A stretch of 64,000 nt of DNA from Variovorax paradoxus (GCF_009498455.1 NZ_CP045644.1:4157001-4221000); one strand, 5' to 3'. Shown: positions 34,301-42,906, counted from the first letter of the stretch. Program-made: numbers and translations. Notes: a model not told the origin generated them from the sequence alone.

Positions 34301-37300
34301 CTGCCCACGCAGGTGGTGCTCACGCCGGCCGGCACTCTGCGCAGCTACTCGCAGTACAACGAGACCAGCTACGCCGGCTTCGCGACCGCCGTGGCCGCGC
34401 GCGACGGGGTGCCGCGCCCGGTGCTGGAACGCGATGCAAAGGCCGTTCACTTCAATTTCCTGTCGCCCGACCAGGCTGGCGCGCTCGGCGCGGCGCCTGC
34501 GCTGCGCTTCGATGGCGCGCTGCGCGGCAACGCCGCAGGCGGCGGCCATGGGGCGACCGCGGTGGTCCGCAACGCATCGCGCTACGAGCTGCTCGCCGAC
34601 GGGGCCGCGCCCACGAGCGGCTTCGATGGCGTGTCGGTGCATGCGAGCAGCCTGAATGCGCTCGGCGCTTCGCGGCTGGTCATCGGCGGTGAGCTCAGGT
34701 CCGTCTACACCGACTCGCAGACCGGATCGCACCAGTCGGCGAACATCATCAGCGTGGCTGGCGCGAACACCGGCGGCATCGTGCTGCGCGCGGGCGCAGA
34801 GCTGAAGGCGGCCGAGGTGTTCCTGCTGACCGGCCGCGTCGATGGCGGCATCGTGCTGGAGCAGGGCGCCGCCATCAACACGCTGGGCCGGGGTGCCGCG
34901 TCGTACGACGCCGGCCAGGGCTATGCCTACGACCCGGGGCGCAGTTCGATGCTCGCCGTCTCCAACGGCGTGCTCCACATGCTGGCGCCGTCGGCCGCAG
35001 ATGCGCAGGGCAACGGCGCGGGTTCGATCGAGATCGGCAACTGCGCCGTGGCGGCGGGCTGCAGCGGCGTCACGCGGCTGTATTCCGAAGGCACGATCAC
35101 GGCGGCAACGGACAACCGCTTCGTGCTCGGCGATGCGGTGCGCTACGGCACGCGCAACCTCGTGCTCGCCGTGGGCAGCATCAACGCTGGCACCGCGCCA
35201 GCGCTGAGCGACGCCGCCGCGCGCGGCGTGCTGAAGGCGGGCCTGACGCTCAACCAGGACGTGCTCGGCCGACTGCTGCTCGGTGACACCAGCGTGGGCG
35301 CGCCGGCCCTGGAGAACCTGGTGCTGACCGCGCGCGATTCGGTCAACTTCTTCGGCAACGTGACGCTGTCCACCATCGACCCCGCCACCGGCCGCTCCGC
35401 GCTGGAGCGCCTGGTGCTCGGCACGCCGGCCATCTACGGCAGCGGCAGCGCGGGCGACACCGCGCGCATCCACACCGACACGCTGGTCTGGACCGGCACG
35501 ATCAATCCGGCGGGCGCCGTCGTGGCGGGCGGCGCGGGCACCGGCAGCGGGCAGCTCACGGTCGATGCGCGCGAAATCGAGTTCGGCTTCGGCCCCGGCA
35601 TCCGCGTGGATTCGGTGCGCTCGCACGACCGGCTGGCGTTGGGTTTCGCGTCGGTGAACTTGAACGCGGCCGAGCGCATCACGGCCAACCACAAGGGCAC
35701 GCTGTCGGTCCATGCGGCGCAAGGTGCGTGGAACGACGCCACCAAGGCCTTCGACCGCAGCGGCGGCAACCTGAACATCAGCACGCCGCTGTTGACCGGC
35801 CGGGCAGGCTCCGTCAACAGGCTCTCGGCCGGCGGCGACATCCGCGTGGGCAGGCCTGCCGGTGCTGCGGCGCCGACCGAAAGCGCCACGCCGGCTGGCG
35901 CGCTGGGCGCCGAACTGGCGCTGGACAGCCTGGCCGGCCGCCTGGTGCTCGACACCGCCGTGCTGCTGCCCAGCGGCAAGCTGGGCCTCGGCGCGCAGGG
36001 CAACGTGCAGCTTGGCGACGGCGCGCAAATCGACCTGGCCGGCCGTCGCATCGGCTTCTTCGACACCGCCCGCTACAGCTGGGGCGGCGACGTCGCGATC
36101 GAGAGCCGGGGCGGCGACATCGCGCAGTCCGCGGGCTCCCGCATCGACCTGTCGGCACGGAACAACCGGGCCGGCAAGCTCACGGCCATCGCGCTCGGCC
36201 AGGGCGCGGGCACCGTGGCGCTGGCCGGCACGCTCGAAGGCGCGAGCAGCGGCCACTACGACGCCGGCGGCACCGAGGTGCCTTTCGCTGCCGGTGCCAT
36301 CGAGGTGCGCGCGCAGCACATCGCCGATTTCTCCGGGCTCAACCGGCGCCTCACCGACGGCGGTGTCGTCGGGCGCCGCAGCTTCCAGCTGAAGCAAGGC
36401 GATTTGGCCATCGGAAGCGAGATCAAGGCGCGCGAAGTCAACGTATCGGTCGACAGGGGCCATCTCACGGTCCACGGCACCATCGACGCCAGCGGCGAAC
36501 AGGTCGGCAGCATCCGCCTGGCGGGCCGGCAGGGTGTGACGTTCACGGGTTCGGCCGTGCTAGACGCCCATGCCAGCGTGCAGCGTGTCGACAGCTATGG
36601 CCAGACCATCGACGCACCGAACCGGGCGGTCATCGAGGTCGACTCGGGCGACGGGCGCCTCACGCTCGCAAGCGGTGTGCGCATGGACCTGCGCGTGGCC
36701 GGTGCCAGTCGCCACCAGGGAACGGTCGTGCTCAACGCACCGCGCCTGGGCGGCGCGCGCGGCAACGACGTCGACATCGACGCGGCCGGAACCATCGCCA
36801 TCGACGGCGCCAAGGCCATCGTCGTCAATGCCTTCATCACTGACGACAGTGCCCCGGCCGGCACTGACGCCACGGCCGACGGCCGCACCTACCAGCGGAT
36901 CGACCAGGCTTGGCTGGACGCTCGTCATGCCGACAGCGTGGCGTTCATCGGCAATGCGCTGGACAACGCCAGCCTGATGAACGGCAAGCTCGCGGGCCTG
37001 CGCGGCTACACGTCGCAGTTCCGCCTGCGTCCGGGGCTCGAGGTTGCCAGCCATGCGGCCAACACCGATGGCGATCTGCACATCGACGGCGACATCGACC
37101 TGTCGAGATACCGCTACGCCAGCGTGAACCCCGCCACGCAGATGACGGATGCGTACGGATCGGGCGAGGCCGGCGCGCTGGTGGTGCGCGCGGCGGGCAA
37201 CCTCGAGGTGTTCGGCAGCATCAGCGACGGTTTCGACGGTTCGCGCCTGCACGCCACCGCCGACGACAACGGCTGGGTCCTGCTCAAGGGCCGACAGCCC

Positions 37301-40300
37301 TGGGGCGCCGATGTAGTCGTGCCGCACGGCGGGCTGGTCACGCTCGCGCGGGACACCTTCTTCCCGTCTGGCAAGGTCCTGAACTACGACCTGCCGATGC
37401 AGGCGATGAGCCTGGCCGCGAACACGCTGCTGCCGGTCGCCGCCACCTTGAGCGAGCCGCTGAGCCTGGCGGCTGGCACGGTGTTGTCGGGCCCGGTGTC
37501 CGATGCCGCGGGCAACCTGCTGCATGCGGCGGGCACGGTGCTGGCGCAAGGGACCACGCTGCCCGAGGGCGCCCGGCTGGGTGCGGGCGTGCGCCTGCCG
37601 GTGGGCGCGAAGGTCGCCGCCATGACCTGGCCGCGCGGCGTGGCGCTGCCGTTCCCGATCGGCGCGGTCAACGACACGACCGATGCATGGAGCACACCCA
37701 ATGGCGTGCAGCTTGCGCAGGACCTGACGCTGCGCAAAGGCTCGCTCGTCCCCAGCGAGACGGTGGTCAGGCTGCCCGGCGGCGCCGAGATGGTGGACCT
37801 GCGCCCGCGCGAAGCCGACGGCATGCAGGGCCGCAACTGGGCGGTGGCCCCGATGCTGCCTTCGGGCTCGCAGTCGTGGGACATCACGCTGGTCGGCGGC
37901 GCCGAAACGGGGGCTGCCGACCGGTTGGCGACGGCCCGCGGTACGAAGGGCGGCGTGCGGGTGTCCGACCTGCACTACGGCATGGGCCAGGACGAGGTGC
38001 CCGTGCCGGGGACCGGCACGCCAGCCACGTACCGGTGGGCGGCCGATGCGGATGTTGCGATGTGGGAGACGTGGGGGCTGCCGCCGGGGACCCTGGTGCC
38101 GGGCGGCACGATTACGCCAGAGGCCCTGCAGACACTGTTCGATTTCGGCTTCATATCCGCGTCACCGCTGGAGCTGAACGACTGGGGTCTGGGCAACACG
38201 GTGGCCGTGGAGAGCCCCGGCACGCCGCCCGACACCACCCGGGTTTCGCGTCCCGTGCGCGAGGAGCTCTTCAGCGTGCTGCGCACCGGAACGGGCGACC
38301 TGCGTGTCGTCTCGGGCGCCGACATCCTCACCACCTCGCTCTACGGCGTCTACACCGCGGGCACGCCGTCGGCGTCCCTGGCGCCAGCGGGCCAGCCCGA
38401 TCGCCATGACCTGGGCCGCAGCGTCGGCCACGACGGCACGCTGCTGGGTCCGAAGGGCAGGTCTTTCGCACCGCTGGTGGACGGCGGCGGTCAGAGCCTC
38501 TATGCGGCCTGGTACCCCGAAGCCGGGGGCAACCTGCTGCTGCGCGCGCAGGGCGAGGTGATGGGCGACAGCATCGGCCGGCGCGGGGAACGACAGCGCG
38601 AGGAAGGCTTCGGCTACCCGGTGGCGCCGCTCACCGGCAGCGCGTCGGTCGGCACCTGGCTGTGGCGCCAGGGCACCGGCCGCGTGGAGACCGGCCCCGA
38701 GGCCGTGCCCACCGCGTGGTGGATCAATTTCGGCACTTACGTGCCGTCGTTCGTGGAAGACGGCAACGCCTACAGTCCGATGCCGCGCCTCGTCGGCTTC
38801 ACCGGCTTCGGAACGCTGGGCGGCGGCAACCTGGTGCTGGAAGCCGGCGGCGATGCGGGCATGCTCACCGGCCGCGGCGATTGGGGTGCGGTCTTCGTCA
38901 ACCGCAGCCAGGGCCTGAACCTGGCGGTGGCCGGCACCGGGCGCATGGCGTCGGATGGCAGCTTGGTGCTCACGGGCGGCGGTGACCTCGACGTTCGCAT
39001 CGGCGGTGGGCTCAATGCCGATCCAGCGCTGCGCAGTTTCAGCGGACGCAGTTCCGGCGAGAGTGCCAACACCGCCTATCTGCGCGACACGCACCGAGTC
39101 GACCTCAACGGCATGCTCGTCAACCTGCGCGGTGCGCTGCGGCTGGAGGCAGGCAGCGTCGGCGGCGTCGAGCTGCTCTATGGTCGGCAGGACAGCAAGG
39201 AGTCGCGCGCCTATGGCCTGGCCACGGCCAGCTCCGCCACCGCCAGCGGTGGGCCGGTGCTGGTGCCCGGCGATGCCGGGGTGCGGATCGATGCGCGCGG
39301 CGACCTGGTGATCGCCAACGTGGTCGATCCCGGCCGCGTGCCCCAGTTCAGCGGCGGCACGCCCTTCCATGCGGACGGTGCGCAGCACGACGGCGGCGGC
39401 TTCAGCTGGTTCTCGCTGTGGACGCCGTCCACGGCCGTGGACCTGCTGTCTGCGGGCGGCCATCTGGCGCCCACCCTGGCATGGCTGAGCAATGGGCAGG
39501 GCGATGCCACGGCGACCGACGGCGCGAACCTGTACCCGTCGATCTTCCGTGCGGCGGCCGCCAGCGGCAGCCTCTACTACGGCTACAAGCCCGCCAACGA
39601 GGACACCACCATCACGCGGCAGCACGTGGTGCTGGCGCCATCCCCGGTGGATCCGCACTTCAAGGCGACCGGCACCGGCCAGCTCGAGCTGCTGGCCGCC
39701 GGTTCCATCTATGCAGGCGGCTTCGGCTTCTCGATGTCGGGCGCGGACCCGACCGCGTTGCCCAGCCCGTTCAACCCCGGTTTCGTGGGGGACGCGGAAA
39801 CCATCTGGTACGGCCCGCGCAAGGTGCACAACGTGAGCAGCGCCGCCCTCGCGCCGGCGGTGCTGCTGAACACGGGTCCCATGGGCGGCGGCGGCGGAGC
39901 GGGCACGTATCCGCTGTTCTCGTTCACACCGCCGACGGCTTCCGGCCATGTGCACGTGGGGCAGCCGCCGGCGCGCTACTACGCGGCGCAAGGCGACATC
40001 ATCGGTCTTCGTACCGGATCGATCATCCACCGGGGCAACAACACCGGCCAGCTCGGCAGCTACGCGAGCTGGTACGACGGCGGCGGGCCGGTGGCGATCC
40101 GTGCGGGGCGCGACATCGTCAATGCCGGCACCACGCTGGGGAGCTACGACAACCTGGGCAGCGTCTATCGCTTCGAGCCGGGCGCGCTGGGCTGGCTCAC
40201 GATGGAGAACCTAGGTGATCTCGGTGCCCCGCAGAAACCTGTAGCCGTGCCGGGCGGAACGGGCCGCGGCAACCTGATCGTGCACAACAGCCTGGACGAC

Positions 40301-41896
40301 GTGTCGGTCGTCGAAGCGGGTCGCGACATTCTCACCAGTACCTTCTACGTCGCGGGCCCGGGCCTGCTGGACCTCAGTGCCGGGCGTAATGTCTACATGG
40401 CCGACAAGGCCGAGCTGCGCAGCATCGGCCCGGTGGCCAGCGCGGTGCCCGGCGACCGAGGCAGTGGCGCCGGCATCGCGGTCATGGCGGGCGTCGGATC
40501 GCACGGACCCGCTTGGCGCGCATTCGCCGAGCGCTACCTGGATCCGGCCAACCAGGCCGATCCGGCGGTGGCCTTCGCCGACCAGCCGGGCAAGGCGCTC
40601 GAGATCTACAGCGGCAGCCTGCACCTGGTCAAGTGGCTGAGCGAGCGCTTCGGCGGCGCCAACGGCTTGGGGCTGCATTTCGATGCCGCGACCATGGACG
40701 CGCGCGCCTTCTTCACCGCGCTGCCACCGGCGCAGCAGAACGTGTTCCTGCGCGACATCTACTACGCCGAACTCAAGGCCGCCGGCCGCGAGTACAACGA
40801 CGCGGACGGCAAGCGCTCGGGCAGCTACCTGCGCGGGCGCGAAGCCATCGCCACGCTGTTCCCGGCGCAGGATGCCGAAGGCAGCGCCTTGCGCTACGAG
40901 GGCGACCTCACGATGTTCAGCAGCGCGCTGTACTACAGGCAGTACGTCGACAGCCCCGCCACCCGCCGGCCCGAGCGCGGCCTGACATACATCCGCGAGG
41001 ACGAGTGGGTGGCGCGCGGCAGCCCGGGCTACGACGTGCCGTTCTACAAGGTGCTCGACGCCGGCATGCACACCGACTTCGGCGGCGACATCAGCCTGAT
41101 GGTGCCGGGCGGCCGCGCGCTGGTTGGGGTGGACGGCGGCTTCACTCCGGGCGAAGGCTCGGGCCTGCTCACGCAGGGCGCGGGCGACATCCGGATCTAC
41201 ACGCAAGGTAGCCTGCTGCTGGGCCAGAGCCGCATCTTCACCACCTTCGGCGGGCACATCCTGGCGTGGTCGGCCGAAGGCGACATCAACGCCGGGCGGG
41301 GCAGCAAGACCACCGTCGTCTACACGCCGCAGCGGCGTGCCTACGACAGCATCGGCAACGTGTCCCTGTCGCCGACCACGCCGAACACCGGCGCCGGCAT
41401 CGCCACGCTCAACCCGATCCCGGAAGTGCCGCCCGGTGACATCGACCTGATCGCGCCGTTGGGCACCATCGATGCAGGCGAGGCGGGCATCCGCGTCTCG
41501 GGCAATGTCAACTTGGCGGCGCTCCAGGTGGTCAACGCCGAGAACATCCAGGTGCAGGGCGAGTCGGTGGGCATCCCGGTGGTCGCCGCCGTCAATGTGG
41601 GAGCGTTGACCAATGCCAGCGCGGCGGCCTCGCAGGCTGCCACAGCGGCGCAGGACGCCGTGCAGCGCGACCGCGCGGCCCAGCGCCAAGCGCTGCCGTC
41701 GGTGTTCACCGTGCGCGTGCTCGGCTTCGGCAACGAACCCGCGGGCGGCGAGGCCGGTGGCGGCGGTGCCGGACCCGAGCGCAGCGGCGCGGCCTACGAC
41801 CCCAAGGGTGTGGTGCAGGTGCTCGGCGCGGGCACGCTCACGACCGCGCAGATGCAGTCGCTCACGCCGGGCGAGCAGCGGGGGCTGAAACGCTGA
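28397..41896 (+). CDS. Giant filamentous haemagglutinin (TpsA-type exoprotein)
   Basis: About 4,499 residues. An extended basic/Ser-rich signal region (to about residue 57, ending GVQAQ) leads into a TPS/haemagglutination-activity domain (about 140-285) with NRNGIIFSGSSQIDTRNLAA. A very long repetitive beta-helical stem of Gly/Asp/Val-rich strands follows. Near residues 3010-3100 is a run of LAAGTVLSGP/LPEGARLGAG-type repeats. The C-terminal 190 residues (AYDSIGNVSLSPTTPNTGAG; GDIDLIAPLGTIDAGEAGIR) resemble DUF3739. The start at 28397 is preferred over ATG 28385 because GGAAG lies five bases before it. No TpsB transporter gene is nearby. It follows the STN/ECF/FecR operon. Confidence 0.9.
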   Translation: MQRSSSRTVSRRSQPNASSSSSTAVVQARLTPLVRAIALLLAGGAAFDGVQAQQAFSGAWMAQKNMAQSTALATGRLPNGMPAAMLAGPQAQQQRANEQLQQSIGNLNLAARAIAAQQSAQAAARAAAQNDPSVPDGLAEGGLKVDTNALTAGWHNARPLTADSQRQAAGRTVVMVEQTADKAILNWETFNVGRNTTVKFDQKVNWAVLNRVNDPKARPSQIQGQIKADGTVMVVNRNGIIFSGSSQIDTRNLAASALNISDAQFGKGLFSEAQGSAHIPTFANDLAIGASSFAHGAATAGVTVETGARIATRAPQSVTEGGGYVLLLGREVRNAGEIATPSGQTVLGAGDAFVIRKGLATDSNQASTTRGNVVSSLRNSGSGAGDVLNSGLVQATTGDITLVGKNLRQEGALVATTSVHTRGTVHLLADRADAASQVTMGEGSLTAVVLDASATTALDVQRETLVQASERPGDGVSHRRDQSLVRIDSGSSVDFNAGSLTLATGGQVLVDAPRRSTVHAGAAIDVAGAVGVVVAMEANNVQVNVQGNEQRDAPGNRDSKRLNNSNLWLDRRDLVRVAAGTNGYETDRWYTAGGLLEVGGYLGVTGHGIAEWSALGGTVQFGGSELVTRPGSSINVSGGTLDVQTGYIHQSWLVGTDGRLYNASRAPGDLLYSGVYKGFRTEHVRWGNAAEESFYSPLIGPMRRLENGYTVGRDAGRLVVATQAAVLEGDVEGTTFQGERQTRGRDADMDGYQQAQTAVARGARLVLGSLTPIYDKQTGRLRDSPAAIVNEVLIGDMPDGAMPDSGRIVLDAGWLNGLGLGALEVYARGAVMVQKGVEVATGGDIALHATQVRVDADLTARSGSIALGNLFVRRSEAAGGAWLEEPVSLTVPTGRALETVVADGVRLDVRGVWSNLQQDPAGSGGLPFIDGGKVAIRGSGNVAIGKDSLIDVSSGAALMADGSLRGGRGGDVDLAAGQHSGTGVLSLDGALRGHGVEGGGQLHIAHGTLVSIGGRLPQAVEQLQAGQATTLPLRLANDYVVGAGQVIPMNFSVTVSRLLPGQPLLTGTQPLVQSGNPVTLQAPWLVPVTVVTAGGQQVHAGATLPAGTVLTTIGRLDAGYVLPASVFPDGLPITPSTRSYQAGSIAAAPVVVPAGMRIPVGTFWPEAVAVQPSLALGTGLFQSGFRHYAVEGQDGLVVVDGAQLSVAMPVLRADPALARGLASGEDPSLALQAWLPPLLQNDPAKARMRLREGASLSLVAGSRLSEGDAHVGAGARITVDPGEAITLTGNAQITIEGELRAHGGRISVLPGTFGTGSSQGAPSARSLWIGEQAVLDVSGQAYVGVDAKGRRHGQVLDGGVIEIGGRHDLAAQIFDAIDSFVVVRKGARLDASGASATLDLPGLGEVFLPSDGGAISLSSGNGLYIDGALRAAAGGAGASGGSLALNLETPVYLGVERNSLLGDAVSDEVRVPRELVLGQTHAGSGLRADLKAGAADAGLAYGKARYGVDAVHAGGFDTLSLFANGLLGFDGNVELQMGNALYLTASALGLSQSAPRDSRVHLSAPYLRLAGSTARQGDGTLMPNPVFGSRNVSAGSGTLGVPLVAEGAGLLLEGGLIDVVGEFGMGARGEIVHNSGTPLKVERDAFGDVQLRSRGDLRLRGAALFSPGDMVLAARQIHGSGTVVVGQRTAFDTWGNASIALDPARSLDIERVGEVLPPMPYSVFGEMAFFAATVNQGGVLRAPLGSITLGRADGSGYTGQVNLLPGSVTSVSANGLTMPYGGTVDGLSYYYDGADVDYRGVGLEPKVLFNAHAVDVRGGAVIDLSGGGELTGAAFLSGRGGSTDARLHPLMQRSGDGRGFVLPGLATNPVYAIVPGAQAGQAPVAPEKGAGDPAIGRQITIGAGVPGLPAGTYTLLPSTYALLPGAFRVELNGLAASVSAFGTGSAMRNGSWSTSARLGMAQSGVQDVLPTQVVLTPAGTLRSYSQYNETSYAGFATAVAARDGVPRPVLERDAKAVHFNFLSPDQAGALGAAPALRFDGALRGNAAGGGHGATAVVRNASRYELLADGAAPTSGFDGVSVHASSLNALGASRLVIGGELRSVYTDSQTGSHQSANIISVAGANTGGIVLRAGAELKAAEVFLLTGRVDGGIVLEQGAAINTLGRGAASYDAGQGYAYDPGRSSMLAVSNGVLHMLAPSAADAQGNGAGSIEIGNCAVAAGCSGVTRLYSEGTITAATDNRFVLGDAVRYGTRNLVLAVGSINAGTAPALSDAAARGVLKAGLTLNQDVLGRLLLGDTSVGAPALENLVLTARDSVNFFGNVTLSTIDPATGRSALERLVLGTPAIYGSGSAGDTARIHTDTLVWTGTINPAGAVVAGGAGTGSGQLTVDAREIEFGFGPGIRVDSVRSHDRLALGFASVNLNAAERITANHKGTLSVHAAQGAWNDATKAFDRSGGNLNISTPLLTGRAGSVNRLSAGGDIRVGRPAGAAAPTESATPAGALGAELALDSLAGRLVLDTAVLLPSGKLGLGAQGNVQLGDGAQIDLAGRRIGFFDTARYSWGGDVAIESRGGDIAQSAGSRIDLSARNNRAGKLTAIALGQGAGTVALAGTLEGASSGHYDAGGTEVPFAAGAIEVRAQHIADFSGLNRRLTDGGVVGRRSFQLKQGDLAIGSEIKAREVNVSVDRGHLTVHGTIDASGEQVGSIRLAGRQGVTFTGSAVLDAHASVQRVDSYGQTIDAPNRAVIEVDSGDGRLTLASGVRMDLRVAGASRHQGTVVLNAPRLGGARGNDVDIDAAGTIAIDGAKAIVVNAFITDDSAPAGTDATADGRTYQRIDQAWLDARHADSVAFIGNALDNASLMNGKLAGLRGYTSQFRLRPGLEVASHAANTDGDLHIDGDIDLSRYRYASVNPATQMTDAYGSGEAGALVVRAAGNLEVFGSISDGFDGSRLHATADDNGWVLLKGRQPWGADVVVPHGGLVTLARDTFFPSGKVLNYDLPMQAMSLAANTLLPVAATLSEPLSLAAGTVLSGPVSDAAGNLLHAAGTVLAQGTTLPEGARLGAGVRLPVGAKVAAMTWPRGVALPFPIGAVNDTTDAWSTPNGVQLAQDLTLRKGSLVPSETVVRLPGGAEMVDLRPREADGMQGRNWAVAPMLPSGSQSWDITLVGGAETGAADRLATARGTKGGVRVSDLHYGMGQDEVPVPGTGTPATYRWAADADVAMWETWGLPPGTLVPGGTITPEALQTLFDFGFISASPLELNDWGLGNTVAVESPGTPPDTTRVSRPVREELFSVLRTGTGDLRVVSGADILTTSLYGVYTAGTPSASLAPAGQPDRHDLGRSVGHDGTLLGPKGRSFAPLVDGGGQSLYAAWYPEAGGNLLLRAQGEVMGDSIGRRGERQREEGFGYPVAPLTGSASVGTWLWRQGTGRVETGPEAVPTAWWINFGTYVPSFVEDGNAYSPMPRLVGFTGFGTLGGGNLVLEAGGDAGMLTGRGDWGAVFVNRSQGLNLAVAGTGRMASDGSLVLTGGGDLDVRIGGGLNADPALRSFSGRSSGESANTAYLRDTHRVDLNGMLVNLRGALRLEAGSVGGVELLYGRQDSKESRAYGLATASSATASGGPVLVPGDAGVRIDARGDLVIANVVDPGRVPQFSGGTPFHADGAQHDGGGFSWFSLWTPSTAVDLLSAGGHLAPTLAWLSNGQGDATATDGANLYPSIFRAAAASGSLYYGYKPANEDTTITRQHVVLAPSPVDPHFKATGTGQLELLAAGSIYAGGFGFSMSGADPTALPSPFNPGFVGDAETIWYGPRKVHNVSSAALAPAVLLNTGPMGGGGGAGTYPLFSFTPPTASGHVHVGQPPARYYAAQGDIIGLRTGSIIHRGNNTGQLGSYASWYDGGGPVAIRAGRDIVNAGTTLGSYDNLGSVYRFEPGALGWLTMENLGDLGAPQKPVAVPGGTGRGNLIVHNSLDDVSVVEAGRDILTSTFYVAGPGLLDLSAGRNVYMADKAELRSIGPVASAVPGDRGSGAGIAVMAGVGSHGPAWRAFAERYLDPANQADPAVAFADQPGKALEIYSGSLHLVKWLSERFGGANGLGLHFDAATMDARAFFTALPPAQQNVFLRDIYYAELKAAGREYNDADGKRSGSYLRGREAIATLFPAQDAEGSALRYEGDLTMFSSALYYRQYVDSPATRRPERGLTYIREDEWVARGSPGYDVPFYKVLDAGMHTDFGGDISLMVPGGRALVGVDGGFTPGEGSGLLTQGAGDIRIYTQGSLLLGQSRIFTTFGGHILAWSAEGDINAGRGSKTTVVYTPQRRAYDSIGNVSLSPTTPNTGAGIATLNPIPEVPPGDIDLIAPLGTIDAGEAGIRVSGNVNLAALQVVNAENIQVQGESVGIPVVAAVNVGALTNASAAASQAATAAQDAVQRDRAAQRQALPSVFTVRVLGFGNEPAGGEAGGGGAGPERSGAAYDPKGVVQVLGAGTLTTAQMQSLTPGEQRGLKR

Positions 41897-41949
41897 GCCG
41901 CTGACTGTCGTGTGCATCGTGTGCATGCTCGCTGCGAAGGGGCCTTCGA

Positions 41950-42171
41950 ATGCCGAGAGCCAAGGGCAACGAAATCGAGCTGTTCGCCGCAGCTCTGCTG
42001 CGCTCCGTTGAGGAGATGAAGCGTGGCGAGCATGCGGTGGTGCGTACGCCCGAGCAGATCGCACGTGGGAGGGCAGAAGCTCTCGAGACGAGTGAAACAG
42101 GCTACCGCTGGGTCAAGCGGAAGCAGCACTGCGAAACCACCGGCGATACGCCGGCATGCTGTGCATGCTAG
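41950..42171 (+). CDS. Small protein, probably the N-terminal part of a transcriptional regulator
   Basis: 73 residues from ATG 41950 (PRAKGNEIELFAAALLRSVE, EMKRGEHAVVRTPEQIARGR). The opening resembles the leader of small XRE-type antitoxin or regulator proteins, in which a helix-turn-helix would follow. Here the frame ends in an unrelated Cys-rich tail (TTGDTPACCAC) about 30 bp before the IS21 end. Truncation by that insertion is likely. Low certainty that it is expressed. Confidence 0.4.
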   Translation: MPRAKGNEIELFAAALLRSVEEMKRGEHAVVRTPEQIARGRAEALETSETGYRWVKRKQHCETTGDTPACCAC

Positions 42172-42201
42172 GCGCCGGAAGCGCACGGCGATCTCCATCG
42201 G

Positions 42202-42261
42202 GATCAGATTCGGCGGAAATTACTGGGAATTAGGGGGGGCAATTTTCGGCGGCAACCAACA
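42202..42261 (-). mobile_element. Solitary IS21-family terminus
   Basis: Read inward from 42261 on the minus strand it begins TGTTGG then TTGCCGCCGAAAATTG, with an inner CAGTAATTTCCG block about 38 bp in. This matches the left end of the relic at 22764 (same TTGCCGCCGAAAATTG and CAGTAATTTCCG, same spacing) in opposite orientation. No istA or istB accompanies it. Confidence 0.75.
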
Positions 42262-42320
42262 ACCGGACGCCCTTTTTCATTGGGAAGCCTCACAGCCAGC
42301 GATGGCGGACCCTTATTTGT

Positions 42321-42338
42321 TGAGAAGTATTCGCATTT
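42321..42338. promoter_or_regulatory. Fur-box-like sequence before the second ECF gene
   Basis: TGAGAAGTATTCGCATTT resembles betaproteobacterial Fur sites, which run close to TGAGAATTATTCGCATTT. It lies 41 bp before the sigma start, consistent with iron repression. An overlapping TTCGCA...TGCGAA dyad is also present. The rest of 42262-42378 is non-coding. Confidence 0.6.
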
Positions 42339-42378
42339 ATAATGAGTGCGAAAGTTTTTCATCCGAAAAGAGGCATCG

Positions 42379-42906
42379 ATGGCTGTCGGCGAGTCGACCC
42401 CGCACCAGCAGGCGCACGCCCTCTACCGCGCGCACCATGGCTGGCTTTTCAGCTGGCTGCGCGGCCGTCTGGGCAACAGCTTCGATGCGGCGGACATCGC
42501 CCACGACACCTTCCTGCGCATGTGGTCCGGCCTGCGGGCCGGCGCCATTCCCACGCTGCACGAACCGCGCGCCTACCTGACCACGGTGGCCAAGCGCCTC
42601 GTGATCAACCACCGCGAACGCCAGTCGCTGGAGCGCGCTTACCAAGCCTCGCTCGCGCAGTTGCCCGACGCGCTGGTGCCCTCGGTCGAGGAGCGCGCGA
42701 TCCTGCTCGAGACCCTGCACGAACTCGACGCGCTGCTCGACGAACTGCCCGCCCGCGCGCGCACCGCGTTCCTGCTGTCGCAGCTCGAAGGCCTGGCCTA
42801 TGAAGAGATCGCCGCGCGGCTCGGCGTCAGCGTGCGCACCGTGACGCGCTACATGGCGCGAGGCTTCGCGCAGTGCCTGCGGCTCATGCTGGCGACGCCG
42901 CTGTGA
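42379..42906 (+). CDS. fecI: FecI-type ECF sigma factor
   Basis: A 175-residue ECF sigma factor: region 2 (about 10-80, HQQAHALYRAHHGWLFSWLR; FDAADIAHDTFLRMW) and region 4 (about 115-165, SQLEGLAYEEIAARLGVSVR). AAGAGG precedes the chosen ATG. It is followed by FecR with a GTGA overlap and a TonB receptor, the standard iron-uptake signalling set. A Fur-like box lies upstream. Confidence 0.92.
   Translation: MAVGESTPHQQAHALYRAHHGWLFSWLRGRLGNSFDAADIAHDTFLRMWSGLRAGAIPTLHEPRAYLTTVAKRLVINHRERQSLERAYQASLAQLPDALVPSVEERAILLETLHELDALLDELPARARTAFLLSQLEGLAYEEIAARLGVSVRTVTRYMARGFAQCLRLMLATPL

Noticed and set aside
30101..42064. Several long minus-strand frames opposite the haemagglutinin
   Set aside because: Shadows of the 13.5-kb plus-strand gene with no start signals or domains.
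22764..42261. Simple composite transposon with target duplication
   Set aside because: Flanking bases (AAAGCT versus ACCGGA) do not match, and neither end has complete istA/istB.
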